DNA of 24,017 nucleotides from the NCBI RefSeq assembly GCF_002433005.1, contig NZ_DJHF01000016.1:35100-59116 (forward strand). Reading direction: 5' to 3'. Of this stretch, positions 1 through 8,352 are shown in pieces. The position numbers and the translations under genes were made by a program. Positions within the stretch are counted from its first letter, which is position 1. Every line of letters begins with the position of its first letter. The notes under the pieces are model-generated. The model was not told where the DNA came from. It searched no databases and was given only the letters and a program-made list of their open reading frames with translations. The DNA is from Acetomicrobium sp. UBA5826. GTDB lineage: Bacteria > Synergistota > Synergistia > Synergistales > Acetomicrobiaceae.

Positions 1-1
1 C

Positions 2-1507
2 ACCCACGGACATGACGACCACATAGGGGCTTTACCCTACATCCTCCCGGAGCTGGACTGCCCTATCTACGCTACCAGGCTCACCCTGGGGCTCATAAGA
101 AGCAGGATGGAAGAGAGGGCTCCAAAATACGAGCTTAAGGCTAAAGAAATCCAGGCGGGAGACGTGATCGATCTCGGCTGTTTCAAGGTTCAGCCCTTCA
201 GCATATGCCACTCCATTCCTGACGGCGTAGGCTACGCTATACACACTCCCTTGGGCGTGGTGCTTCATACAGGGGATTTCAAGCTCGACCCAACCCCAAT
301 AGACGGAAGGGCGACGGATTATGCCCTGCTTACATCCCTGGGTACGAAGGGCGTGCTTTTAATGCTGTCGGATTCTACAAACGTGGAGCGCGACGGTTTT
401 ACCCCTTCGGAGCGAATGGTGGGAAAAACGATGGAGCAGACTTTCAGGCTTTACAGGAACAAGCGAATCATCATCTCTTCCTTTGCCAGCAATCTCCACA
501 GGGTTCAGCAGGTCATAGAGACGGCGGTTAGGTTCAACCGAAAGGTGGCCCTAATAGGAAGGAGCATGATAGCGAACGTCGCCAGGGCGAGGGAATTGGG
601 ATATATGGATGTCGATGATGACGTGTTTATCCAGCCCTCGGAGATCGAAGGCTTTCCCAGCAACAGGTTGGTGGTCATAACGACGGGAAGCCAGGGAGAG
701 CCCTTTTCGGGGCTGGTGCTCATGAGCCGCGGAGACCACAGGTTCATCAAGCTCGGACCGAAGGACCTGGTGGTCATAAGCGCTCTCCCCATTCCGGGAA
801 ACGAGAGGCTCGTCCACCGAACGATAAACGACCTCTTCAAACAAGGATGCGAGGTTATATACGAGGCGGAACAGAATATACACGTCTCGGGGCATGCCTC
901 TCGGGAAGAGCTTAAGATGATGCTGAGCCTTATAAAGCCCACCTATTTCGTTCCCCTTCATGGCGAATACAGGCATCTCGTGAAGCACAAGCAACTTGCC
1001 GAGGAGATGGGGGTGCCCGCCAAAAATGCCTTCGTCATGGAGGAAGGCGATGTATTAAGCATCACAAAAAGGCAGGCTAAGATCTCGGGCAAAGTCCCGG
1101 CTGGGGCCTACATTGTGGACGGTCGCACCTACGGAGATATGAAGGGGGGGCTCCTTGGCGAGAGAAAGGACTTGGCCGAAGAGGGAGTCTTCTGTATATC
1201 GGTGGTGCTGGATTCGTCGGGCAACGTAATCGCCCCACTTTCAATTGAAAGTAGGGGTTTTCTGCATCGTGTCGATGCTGACGAACTTTACCGCCAGATA
1301 GAAGATGCCGTGGAAAAGGCCGTGAAAGCTTTCGCTCGCGAAAAATGCGAAAGAAAGGATGAGGACCTGGCCTCTCGCATCAGAAGCGCGATAAAGGGCG
1401 TGTTGAAAAGATATTCCCTTTCTTCTCCCGTGATATTAGTCTTAGTCAACGAAGTGAAGGAAAAAGCAATTTTGTCAGGGCTTGCCGGAAGGGAGTTTGC
1501 TAAATGA
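2..1507 (+). CDS. rnj: Ribonuclease J, 5' end cut off by the window edge
   Basis: Metallo-beta-lactamase/beta-CASP ribonuclease of the RNase J family, an exo- and endoribonuclease in mRNA decay and rRNA maturation in the cytoplasm. The frame is open from base 2 and begins inside the metal-binding motif THGHDDHIG, so roughly the first 55-70 residues are missing; 501 codons remain against about 555 for the family. The first ATG in frame (107) is internal and is not the start. Later signatures are HTGDFK, the beta-CASP stretch with SDSTNVERDG, TTGSQGEP, and the histidine motif PLHGEYRHL near nt 950-975. A C-terminal domain of about 110 residues, typical of RNase J, follows. The stop overlaps the next start as ATGA. 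I infer no loss of function; only the window edge truncates it. Confidence 0.95.
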   Translation, partial: THGHDDHIGALPYILPELDCPIYATRLTLGLIRSRMEERAPKYELKAKEIQAGDVIDLGCFKVQPFSICHSIPDGVGYAIHTPLGVVLHTGDFKLDPTPIDGRATDYALLTSLGTKGVLLMLSDSTNVERDGFTPSERMVGKTMEQTFRLYRNKRIIISSFASNLHRVQQVIETAVRFNRKVALIGRSMIANVARARELGYMDVDDDVFIQPSEIEGFPSNRLVVITTGSQGEPFSGLVLMSRGDHRFIKLGPKDLVVISALPIPGNERLVHRTINDLFKQGCEVIYEAEQNIHVSGHASREELKMMLSLIKPTYFVPLHGEYRHLVKHKQLAEEMGVPAKNAFVMEEGDVLSITKRQAKISGKVPAGAYIVDGRTYGDMKGGLLGERKDLAEEGVFCISVVLDSSGNVIAPLSIESRGFLHRVDADELYRQIEDAVEKAVKAFAREKCERKDEDLASRIRSAIKGVLKRYSLSSPVILVLVNEVKEKAILSGLAGREFAK

Positions 1508-2298
1508 GCGCCCTTCATTCAATAGTCCTCGCTGTGCTTCAGGGCGTCACGGAGTTTTTGCCCGTCAGCAGCTCGGGACATCTGGCCCTGGCGCAGCACC
1601 TGTTCGGTCTTGAGGAACTACCTATCGTCTTTGATGTCTATCTTCATTTTGCTACTATGATGGCAACGATTGTCTATTTCTTTTTTGACATAGTCGGTCT
1701 TTTGAAAGAATGGGCCCTGGGCTTGTTTTTCAGGGAACGAAGAAAAAGCGAGGGCTGGATATACGGTTGGGCAGTAATACTGGGAAGTTTCCTGACGGCC
1801 GTCATTGCTTTCGCCTTGGAAGATGTGGCCACGAAGGCCTTTGGCCTTCCCTTGGCGGTGTCCTGCGGGTTGGTTGTGACGGCCTCTCTTTTGAGGTGGG
1901 CCGGCCGCATTCCGGCGGGAAACAGAGAGGTAAGCCTCTGGACGGGGCTTGCGGCGGGGCTTGCCCAGGGGCTGGCCGTGATGCCTGGGATTTCGCGGTC
2001 GGGAAGCACCATAGTGGCTTCTTTAATGACGGGCGCCAAAAGAGAGGAAGCCTTCAGGTTTTCCTTTTTGCTGTCTCTTCCGGCCATAATGGGGGCCACT
2101 CTCCTTGAAGGAATGAAGGCGTCGAAAATGGGAACTTCTTTGCCCGACGGGTGGGTTTTAGCCTGCATTGTGGCCTTTTTTTGCGGACTTTTGTCGCTTC
2201 ATTTCATGAAAAAAGTCGTGATATTCGGAAGGTGGAAATATTTTGCTCTCTACTGTCTTTTCGTTGCGGCTTTAGGGTTTGCGATCGGCATTATTTAG
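1504..2298 (+). CDS. uppP: Undecaprenyl-diphosphate phosphatase UppP (BacA family)
   Basis: Integral membrane phosphatase that converts undecaprenyl diphosphate to the monophosphate, recycling the lipid carrier for peptidoglycan and O-antigen; it also gives bacitracin tolerance. The protein has 264 residues, normal for the family, and is hydrophobic throughout with about eight membrane segments. The first signature is at residues 13-26, with Q13 and E17 forming the family's (E/Q)xxxE motif followed by FLPVSSSGH. The second, MPGISRSGST, near nt 1980-2010, carries the conserved arginine. The ATG at 1504 lies in the ATGA overlap with the RNase J stop, so translation is probably coupled. The ligase and glycosyltransferases downstream would draw on the same carrier. 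Confidence 0.96.
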   Translation: MSALHSIVLAVLQGVTEFLPVSSSGHLALAQHLFGLEELPIVFDVYLHFATMMATIVYFFFDIVGLLKEWALGLFFRERRKSEGWIYGWAVILGSFLTAVIAFALEDVATKAFGLPLAVSCGLVVTASLLRWAGRIPAGNREVSLWTGLAAGLAQGLAVMPGISRSGSTIVASLMTGAKREEAFRFSFLLSLPAIMGATLLEGMKASKMGTSLPDGWVLACIVAFFCGLLSLHFMKKVVIFGRWKYFALYCLFVAALGFAIGII

Positions 2299-2329
2299 CC
2301 TAATCACCTTTGTCGGAAGGAGCGAAAAC

Positions 2330-2932
2330 ATGGATCGATCGGTGCCGATAGTGTTGTCTTCGAACAGCCCAAGAAGAAGGAGCTTGCTGAGCGATCTTTT
2401 AGGCTGGAATGTTTTGTTCGTATCTCCAGACGTGGAGGAGAATGTCGGTGATTTTAATTCTCCATCTCAGGCCGTGGAGCTTTTGGCCGAAAAGAAGGCC
2501 CTCTTTGGAGCAAATCTTTATCCGGAGCATTACGTCATAGGCGCCGATACCCTGGTCTATATGGACGGACGTATCCTGGGCAAACCCTCCTCCAAAGAAG
2601 AGGCCCTGGACATGCTTTCCCTCCTCAACGGCTCTACGCACGAGGTCTATACGGGAGTGGCCGTAGCAAAAGCCGGCAGGATAATTTCCGATCATGAGGT
2701 CACAAAGGTTACCTTCAGAAGGATGGACATAAAAGCCATTTTGGCCTATCTCGACACCCAGGAAGGCATGGATAAAGCTGGCGCTTACGGAATTCAGGGC
2801 AAGGGTGCATTACTGGTGGAAAGGATCGAAGGATGTTATTTTAACGTGGTAGGCCTGCCGCTCGCTACTCTGTCTAAGGCTTTTGAGCGCATGGGTTGGC
2901 CCCTCGAGGCCCAGTGGAGGTGTGTCAAGTGA
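2330..2932 (+). CDS. maf: Maf-family nucleotide pyrophosphatase
   Basis: Cytoplasmic nucleoside triphosphate pyrophosphatase of the Maf/YhdE/YceF group. These proteins hydrolyse dTTP/UTP or modified nucleotides and are linked to septum inhibition in Bacillus. I chose the ATG at 2330 because AAGGAG lies 7 bases upstream and it gives the family N-terminus with the P-loop-like SSNSPRRRSLL; an upstream ATG at 2279 would sit inside uppP and lacks such a site. The length is 200 residues. The motifs GADTLVYMDG and LGKP (about nt 2540-2586) and the late DKAGAYGIQG are typical of Maf. It ends in a GTGA overlap with the next gene. The exact substrate (dTTP/UTP or m7GTP class) cannot be told from this reading. 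Confidence 0.93.
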   Translation: MDRSVPIVLSSNSPRRRSLLSDLLGWNVLFVSPDVEENVGDFNSPSQAVELLAEKKALFGANLYPEHYVIGADTLVYMDGRILGKPSSKEEALDMLSLLNGSTHEVYTGVAVAKAGRIISDHEVTKVTFRRMDIKAILAYLDTQEGMDKAGAYGIQGKGALLVERIEGCYFNVVGLPLATLSKAFERMGWPLEAQWRCVK

Positions 2933-4848
2933 GTTCTTTTTTAAGGAAGCTTTCTTTCGTCCTGCTTTTGTGCGCTGTTGTCTCGGGAATATTGGGCTTG
3001 CAATACAGATTCAGGGAAGAAATGGCAAAAAAAGACGTCGCCCTTCTCATGGAATACTCCGATGTGGAGATTATGGCCCGGCAGACAGGTCTTGGCTTTG
3101 AGGATATGCTGGATCGACTGCTCGAAAAGGGAATTTCGGCCATATCCTTTAAAGATTTGACGGGAGCGGACCTGCGGGACGGCGATTCGCCCTTTTTGTG
3201 GGGCACGTTAAGAGATATTTTGCCCCAAGAGAGGTTCAACGGCCTATCGGGAAAGGCGGCCCTTTTCGTCCCCCTGGAATACGACGATTGGTTTTTCAGA
3301 AAGTATTTGCACGCTCGCTTTCCCGGCTGCAAAGTTTATGATGCACCGGGGGGGAGAGTTTATGTCCTCCCTGGGGAGCCAAAGGAGTTTTTGGAAGTGG
3401 GCATAGTGCCGGACCCGGAGGCAATGAAGCGTCTCGCCCGACTGGACGTCCCCCTTGTTTACAGGCCCTCTCCCACCTTCGGCATAGCTTCGGAAAATGT
3501 GGCCTCGTCCCTTGACCTGCTTTTTGCCTCCCTTTGGAGGCTAAGGGGGGTCTTGCCCCAGGGAACGGTGGTCTTCGGATATCCCGATACGCCTGCCGTC
3601 GTAGAAGTCATGAGACGATACGATGCCCTATTGTTGCAGCCGGAGTTCGTCCGTCAAATTGGGGACAACACCTTAAGTTGGCAGTCCTTTCCCAACATAC
3701 TTCCCCTTCACAGCGTAACTACGCAGGAGGTTATAACAAGAAACCTCTCCCGTCCCGTCCTGGTGGAACGCTTTGCCAGGGCCGCAAGGGAGCGTTCCGT
3801 GAGGGTTTTGCTGCTCAGGCCCTACGATATCGCCTCCGCCCCCTGGATCGACAGTTTCGAGGAAGATCTGCTCTCTCTGAAAGGTTTGCTCCAGAGGGAC
3901 GGCTTTGAGATAAAACTTGGGGAGCCTTACGGGAGCTGGCAGCGAAACATATGGTCTGTGATCGCTTTTTTGGCTGCCAACCTGCTCGTCTTCGCCCTTT
4001 TGGTATCCATGGCCGAAGAGCGCTTTAAATCGAAGGGAGTCTTTTTGAAAGCGGCCGCCGTCATAGCAGCGCTTGCCCTTGGAGCAAATTACGCGAGCTT
4101 TATTGCCAGGATAATGGGCGCCATGCTCGCTGCCTTTGGCGCTTCCGTCGCAACCGTAGCGGCTCTCGAGGACAAAAAGCCCTTTTACGGGTTGCTTAAG
4201 GGTATGGCGCTTGTCCTTGCCGTAGGCCTTGCCCTTTCGTCATTTTTCGGGACACCTCATTATATGCTTCGCCTGCTGACTTTTTCGGGAGTCAAGGCGA
4301 CGCTTGTCCTCCCGCCGATTTTTGTTTTGCTTTACGATATGACCAAGCGGCGCTATCCGGAAAGCCCGATAGATGTATTGAAACGGCCGCCCCTATGGGG
4401 GGAGCTTTTGCTGCTTCTTTTTCTTCTTGCCGCAGCTGCTGTATTATTAATAAGAAGCGGAAACGTCTCCTTCGTGCCAAAGTGGGAGGTGGCCTTGAGG
4501 GATGCCTTCGAACGTTACCTGGTGGCTCGGCCGAGAAACAAGGAGATATTCGTCGGCTATCCGGCACTTTGGCTGGCCCTGCTTATTGGTATCATGAAGT
4601 CGAAGTATACCCTTACGAGGTTTGGACATCAGATTCACCTCTTGCTTAGGATGTCTTCTTCCCTTGCTTTTGCATCGGCCGTAAACAGCTTTTGCCACTT
4701 TCACACGAGGATATATTTCATCTGTTGGAGGGTGTTCAACGGCCTTTGGGTGGGGTCCCTTTTCGGGCTTGTTGTCATAGGAGTCTTTCTTTTGGCCCTA
4801 AGGGCTAAAGCCTTTAGGAGGTTATTTTTTGGTGGCGAAGGTATATGA
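2929..4848 (+). CDS. DUF5693 family polytopic membrane protein
   Basis: Membrane protein of unknown function. I take the GTG at 2929 as start: GGAGG lies 8 bases upstream, it forms a GTGA overlap with the maf stop, and it puts a hydrophobic anchor right at the N-terminus (residues about 7-24). An ATG at 2896 is possible but would add 11 hydrophilic residues from maf. The 639-residue protein has a soluble region of about 310 residues that is probably outside the membrane, then from about residue 340 a run of roughly eight hydrophobic segments. A conserved patch near the C-terminus, VNSFCHFHT followed by FNGLWVGS, matches what I recall of the family. DUF5693 proteins commonly sit next to csaB, as here. 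A role in handling the CsaB-modified polymer is inference only. Confidence 0.85.
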   Translation: MSSFLRKLSFVLLLCAVVSGILGLQYRFREEMAKKDVALLMEYSDVEIMARQTGLGFEDMLDRLLEKGISAISFKDLTGADLRDGDSPFLWGTLRDILPQERFNGLSGKAALFVPLEYDDWFFRKYLHARFPGCKVYDAPGGRVYVLPGEPKEFLEVGIVPDPEAMKRLARLDVPLVYRPSPTFGIASENVASSLDLLFASLWRLRGVLPQGTVVFGYPDTPAVVEVMRRYDALLLQPEFVRQIGDNTLSWQSFPNILPLHSVTTQEVITRNLSRPVLVERFARAARERSVRVLLLRPYDIASAPWIDSFEEDLLSLKGLLQRDGFEIKLGEPYGSWQRNIWSVIAFLAANLLVFALLVSMAEERFKSKGVFLKAAAVIAALALGANYASFIARIMGAMLAAFGASVATVAALEDKKPFYGLLKGMALVLAVGLALSSFFGTPHYMLRLLTFSGVKATLVLPPIFVLLYDMTKRRYPESPIDVLKRPPLWGELLLLLFLLAAAAVLLIRSGNVSFVPKWEVALRDAFERYLVARPRNKEIFVGYPALWLALLIGIMKSKYTLTRFGHQIHLLLRMSSSLAFASAVNSFCHFHTRIYFICWRVFNGLWVGSLFGLVVIGVFLLALRAKAFRRLFFGGEGI

Positions 4849-5878
4849 TGTAGTGCTTAGTGGATACTACGGTTTCGGTAATCTGGGCGATGAACTCATT
4901 TGCCGAGCATTGATAGAAATGGCCCTCAAGGCGGGAATTGGCAAGTCCCGCCTCTGCGTGCTCTCCGCAAATCCTAAGGAGACGTCCGAGCAATTTGGTG
5001 TTGCCGCCGTTGATAGATGGAACCTCTTTGAGGTGTTTCGTGCCTTAAGGCAGAGCAGGAGCCTGCTTCTTGGGGGAGGCGGGCTCTTTCAGGATTCTAC
5101 GAGCCTTAGGTCCTCTTTTTACTACTGGGGTGTGGTCTTTCTTGCCCGAATGGCCGGAGCCCGTCCCTGGGCTTTCGGTCAGTCCCTAGGGCCCTTTCGT
5201 TCTAAATTGGCGGCAAAACTCGCTAGAAACGCCTTAAAGCATTGCAGTCCCAGGTACGTCAGGGACGATAATTCGGCAGCGCTCCTTTCATCCTGGGGGC
5301 TTGAGTTTTTTTTGGCGCCCGATGCCGTATTCGCACTTTCTTTCAAAGAAGCCGCAAAAACCTCGGCCGGGGACGTTTTAGTTTTCAACGTGAGGCCCTT
5401 GCCTCAAAGAGAGGAAGGGGTAAAATTGCTGGTGCGGGAAGCGGAGCGATTTGCTAAAATGCAAGGATATAAGCTTAGGGCGGTGTGCATGGCCGAGGAA
5501 GATCTGGAGGAGTTGAAGGCTTCAGGCGTTAGCCCCGATTGCGAGGTTTTTTTGCTGAAAAAGGCCGGTGACGTAGAGCCTGCCTTTGAGGGAGCGGCAA
5601 AGGCAGTAGGGATGAGGTTGCATTTTTGCCTTCTTGCCCTGCTGAAAGGCATTCCCCTGGTCGCTTTTCCCTACGATCCGAAGGTAAGGTCCTTTGCCCT
5701 GACCTGGAATATTCCCCTTTGGGAGAGAGGCGAAAGATTTGACTCCCTATTTTTGGAGGCACGGTCGGCCGAAGGGCAAAAGGTTGCCGAGGCGGAAGAA
5801 GCGTTGCGGAAAAGTTTCGATTCGGCTTTAAAGATTGCGTTGGGAGATGAGGAGCATTGGAACGTGAACAGGAGCTGA
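4829..5878 (+). CDS. csaB: Polysaccharide pyruvyl transferase CsaB
   Basis: Transfers pyruvate from phosphoenolpyruvate to a sugar of a cell-wall polymer, forming the ketal recognised by SLH domains of S-layer and envelope proteins. The 349-residue length is typical. Signatures are the N-terminal GYYGFGNLGDE, the glycine-rich LLLGGGGLFQDSTS, AFGQSLGPF, and GMRLHFCLLALLKGIPL near the C-terminus. The start is TTG 4829 (7 bases after AGGAGG at 4816-4821) or the adjacent GTG 4832 (10 bases after); both lie inside the end of the DUF5693 gene, so the genes overlap by about 20 bases. The pairing with DUF5693 is a known neighbourhood. In a bacterium with an outer membrane, the polymer may anchor SLH-bearing outer-membrane proteins to the wall (inference). 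Confidence 0.92.
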   Translation: MVAKVYDVVLSGYYGFGNLGDELICRALIEMALKAGIGKSRLCVLSANPKETSEQFGVAAVDRWNLFEVFRALRQSRSLLLGGGGLFQDSTSLRSSFYYWGVVFLARMAGARPWAFGQSLGPFRSKLAAKLARNALKHCSPRYVRDDNSAALLSSWGLEFFLAPDAVFALSFKEAAKTSAGDVLVFNVRPLPQREEGVKLLVREAERFAKMQGYKLRAVCMAEEDLEELKASGVSPDCEVFLLKKAGDVEPAFEGAAKAVGMRLHFCLLALLKGIPLVAFPYDPKVRSFALTWNIPLWERGERFDSLFLEARSAEGQKVAEAEEALRKSFDSALKIALGDEEHWNVNRS

Positions 5879-6711
5879 AGCTGCGCCGTATAGCCCTGGA
5901 TATAAGAAAGGACGTATTGCGCATGATATCCATGGCCGACTCGGGCCATTTGGGATCGGCCTTTTCCTGCGTGGACATTTTGGTTTATCTGTATTTTTAT
6001 CTTATGAATATAAATCCTGATGAGCCTGGATGGCGGGAGAGGGACAGGTTCGTCTTGAGCAAGGGGCATGCCTGTCCCAGCCTTTATGCCGTCTTGGCCA
6101 GAAGGGGGTATTTCGAGAGACAGGAGCTTTGGAACTACAGGAGATTGGGATCGTTGCTGCAGGGCCACCCCGCATACATGACTGCCCTTGGAATAGACGC
6201 GCCGTCGGGATCTTTGGGCATGGGGATCGGGATATCCTGCGGAATGGCCCTTGCTTTGAGAAAAACTTCGCCCCAAAGCAGGATTTACTGCCTGGTGGGA
6301 GACGGCGAGCTTCAGGAGGGCTCCTGTTGGGAGGCTTTGATGACGGCTTCCCATTGGAATCTCGATAACCTTTATGTGATCGTTGATCGAAACGGCCTTC
6401 AAATGGAAGGAAGGACGGAAGAGATAAAGGCCCTGGAACCTCTTATAGAGAAGTTCCAGGCCTTCGGATTTTTCAGCAGCGAGACCTGCGGCCATGATTA
6501 TCCTTCCATCGATAGGGCCTTCGCCGAGGCATCGGACAGCAGGGGAATGCCTAAAGCCATAATCGCCCGTACCAAGTGGGGAAGGGGCGTTACTTTGGCA
6601 GAAAGAGGGGATATTCCCGTAAAGGCCAGCCTCACCAGAAACGACGTAACCTTGTTGCTCGACGAGCTCAACAAGGAGTTGGTCTCTTTGGACGGGGAGG
6701 AGCGATCATAA
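5857..6711 (+). CDS. Transketolase, N-terminal (thiamine-diphosphate binding) subunit
   Basis: First half of a split transketolase, the non-oxidative pentose-phosphate enzyme that moves two-carbon units between sugar phosphates. The 284 residues contain SGHLGS (usually GHPGG), the KGHACPSLY motif, the GSLGMG loop, and the ThDP/Mg motif starting GDGELQEG at residues 148-155, ending in VDRNGLQ. The TTG at 5857 is the only possible start close to the domain, since TGA lies three codons upstream (5848). A GA-rich stretch, GGGAGATGAGGAG, lies just before it, though spacing to the best match is not ideal. The gene overlaps csaB by 22 bases, and its TAA shares a base with the next ATG. Related split enzymes act on other ketoses such as apulose phosphate, so substrate identity is inferred. 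Confidence 0.9.
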   Translation: MEREQELKLRRIALDIRKDVLRMISMADSGHLGSAFSCVDILVYLYFYLMNINPDEPGWRERDRFVLSKGHACPSLYAVLARRGYFERQELWNYRRLGSLLQGHPAYMTALGIDAPSGSLGMGIGISCGMALALRKTSPQSRIYCLVGDGELQEGSCWEALMTASHWNLDNLYVIVDRNGLQMEGRTEEIKALEPLIEKFQAFGFFSSETCGHDYPSIDRAFAEASDSRGMPKAIIARTKWGRGVTLAERGDIPVKASLTRNDVTLLLDELNKELVSLDGEERS

Positions 6712-7652
6712 TGGAGAGAAAAAGCACACGCGAAGCGCTTAAAGATGCCTTGCCTGAGCTTGCCGGGCTCGACGAAGGCGTTGTGGTGATTGATGCCGAT
6801 GTCGCTTCCTCCACTTACACCAAGACCTTTGCGGAGGAATTTCCCGACCGATATTACAACGTGGGCATAGCGGAACAAAACATGGTGGAAGTCGCAAGCG
6901 GCATGGCTCTGGCGGGAATGAAGCCCTACGCCGTCGCCTTCTCTTCTTTTTTGGCCGGGAGGGCCTATGATCAGATAAGGTGCTGCGTCGCCATGCCCGA
7001 TTTGAACGTAAAACTCATAGCCACCCATGCTGGCATCACCGTGGGGGAGGACGGCGGGACCCATCAGATGCTCGAGGATTTGGCTTTGATGAGAGCCCTT
7101 CCCAACATGACGGTAATGGTACCGGCCGATTACTGGTCGGCTCGCGATTTGATAGTCTCTTCCTTCAAATACGATAAACCCCTCTACATCAGGCTGGGGC
7201 GCATGGACGTTCCTCTTTTTTATTCGCCCAAGGAGGAATTTAAGCCGGGCGGGGGAAAGATCGTCAGGGAAGGCAGGGACGTCACCGTCATCGCCTGTGG
7301 TATTATGTTGTTTGAGGCCTTGAAGGCAGCCGAGATACTTGCCCGTCAGGGCATAGAGGCCGAGGTGATAGATTGTTATAGCGTTAAACCTTTGCCGGAA
7401 GACCTCATACAGTCCTCGGTAAGAAGGACGGGGTGTTGTGTTGTTGCCGAGGAGCATAATCAGGTAGGAGGCCTTTACGGCGCTGTAGCGGAAAGCCTCG
7501 GAATAAATTATCCTGTTCCCCTGAGGTTCGTCGCCATAAGGGATCGCTTTGGAGAAAGCGGGGCGCCTGCGGAACTTCAGGAGTACTATTCCCTAACCCA
7601 TAGGGAGATAGTCGGGGCTGTCGCTCAAGTCTGGGCAACCAGAAGGCGGTGA
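6711..7652 (+). CDS. Transketolase, C-terminal (pyrimidine-binding) subunit
   Basis: Second half of the split transketolase, providing the Pyr domain and C-terminal domain that complete the active site with the preceding subunit. The ATG at 6711 has GGGGAGGAG about 8 bases upstream and shares its A with the previous stop (TAATG). The 313-residue protein carries the motif GIAEQNMVEVASG with the conserved glutamate E55 that activates thiamine diphosphate. It also has THAGITVGEDGGTHQ, and a C-terminal transketolase domain with VVAEEHNQVGGL and IRDRFGESG. IAEQ is shared with DXS, but the separate N-terminal gene and the lengths fit split transketolase. Products (erythrose-4-P, ribose-5-P, sedoheptulose-7-P) could feed aromatic, nucleotide or heptose synthesis. 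Confidence 0.91.
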   Translation: MERKSTREALKDALPELAGLDEGVVVIDADVASSTYTKTFAEEFPDRYYNVGIAEQNMVEVASGMALAGMKPYAVAFSSFLAGRAYDQIRCCVAMPDLNVKLIATHAGITVGEDGGTHQMLEDLALMRALPNMTVMVPADYWSARDLIVSSFKYDKPLYIRLGRMDVPLFYSPKEEFKPGGGKIVREGRDVTVIACGIMLFEALKAAEILARQGIEAEVIDCYSVKPLPEDLIQSSVRRTGCCVVAEEHNQVGGLYGAVAESLGINYPVPLRFVAIRDRFGESGAPAELQEYYSLTHREIVGAVAQVWATRRR

Positions 7653-7656
7653 TAGA

Positions 7657-8352
7657 ATGGACATAAGGATGGCCGGTGTGACGAAGATCTTTCACCCCGA
7701 CATAGTAGCTTTGGAGGACGTGTATCTCAACGTAAAAAGGGGCGAATTCGTCTATTTCGTCGGGCACACCGGTTCGGGAAAGACCACGCTTCTGCGTATG
7801 TTAAACAGGGAGCTTTCTCCTTCGTCGGGGCAAATCATTGTCGGAAAGTACAACTTGAGGAAGATGAGATTGGGACAGCTTCCCTTTTACAGGAGGCAGG
7901 TCGGTGTGGTCTTTCAGGATTTCAAGCTTTTGCCCCATCTCAACGCAGCTGAAAACGTCGCCTTTGTCTTGGAGGCCATAGGCATGCCCGGAAGGCAGGT
8001 CGCAGAGAGGGTCAAGGCCATATTGACCAGGCTGGACCTTTGGAAGAGGCGTTTTTTGTATCCCGAGCAGATGTCGGGAGGAGAACAGCAGAGGTTGGCA
8101 ATAGCCAGGGCTGTGGTGAACATGCCCTCGCTTTTGATAGCCGACGAGCCCACGGGAAATCTCGATATGGAGACGGCCGAGTCGATAATGGACATCCTTT
8201 TTTCGATAAACGCCTCGGGGACGACCGTACTGATGGCAACCCACAATCAATATGTTGTCGACGCCTTCAGGGCGAGGGTGGTCAGGTTAAGCAGGGGGCG
8301 AATCGTAAGCGACGAGCCGAGAGGAGAGGTGGAGCTCTATGGCGACCTTTAA
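7657..8352 (+). CDS. ftsE: Cell-division ATP-binding protein FtsE
   Basis: ABC-type ATPase that pairs with FtsX and uses ATP hydrolysis to switch on peptidoglycan hydrolysis at the septum. The 231 residues contain all ABC motifs: Walker A GHTGSGKTT (residues 36-44), Q-loop VVFQDFKLLPHL, signature SGGEQQR (140-146), Walker B LLIADEP with D163/E164 followed by TGNLD, and the H-loop histidine H196 in MATHN. FQDFKLLP is characteristic of FtsE among small ABC ATPases. The start ATG 7657 is 4 bases after the previous stop; the ribosome site is weak (GGCGGTGATAG region), suggesting coupling. It overlaps ftsX by 14 bases, the usual arrangement for this pair. Confidence 0.97.
   Translation: MDIRMAGVTKIFHPDIVALEDVYLNVKRGEFVYFVGHTGSGKTTLLRMLNRELSPSSGQIIVGKYNLRKMRLGQLPFYRRQVGVVFQDFKLLPHLNAAENVAFVLEAIGMPGRQVAERVKAILTRLDLWKRRFLYPEQMSGGEQQRLAIARAVVNMPSLLIADEPTGNLDMETAESIMDILFSINASGTTVLMATHNQYVVDAFRARVVRLSRGRIVSDEPRGEVELYGDL

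Noticed and set aside
505..994. Two overlapping open frames on the minus strand inside the RNase J gene
   Set aside because: They are antisense to a gene with clear RNase J motifs, carry no recognisable domain, and lack ribosome sites. They reflect GC-rich codon structure.
1710..2108. A 132-codon + strand frame inside uppP
   Set aside because: It lies out of frame within a well-supported UppP gene, and its glycine/arginine-rich translation matches no family I recognise.
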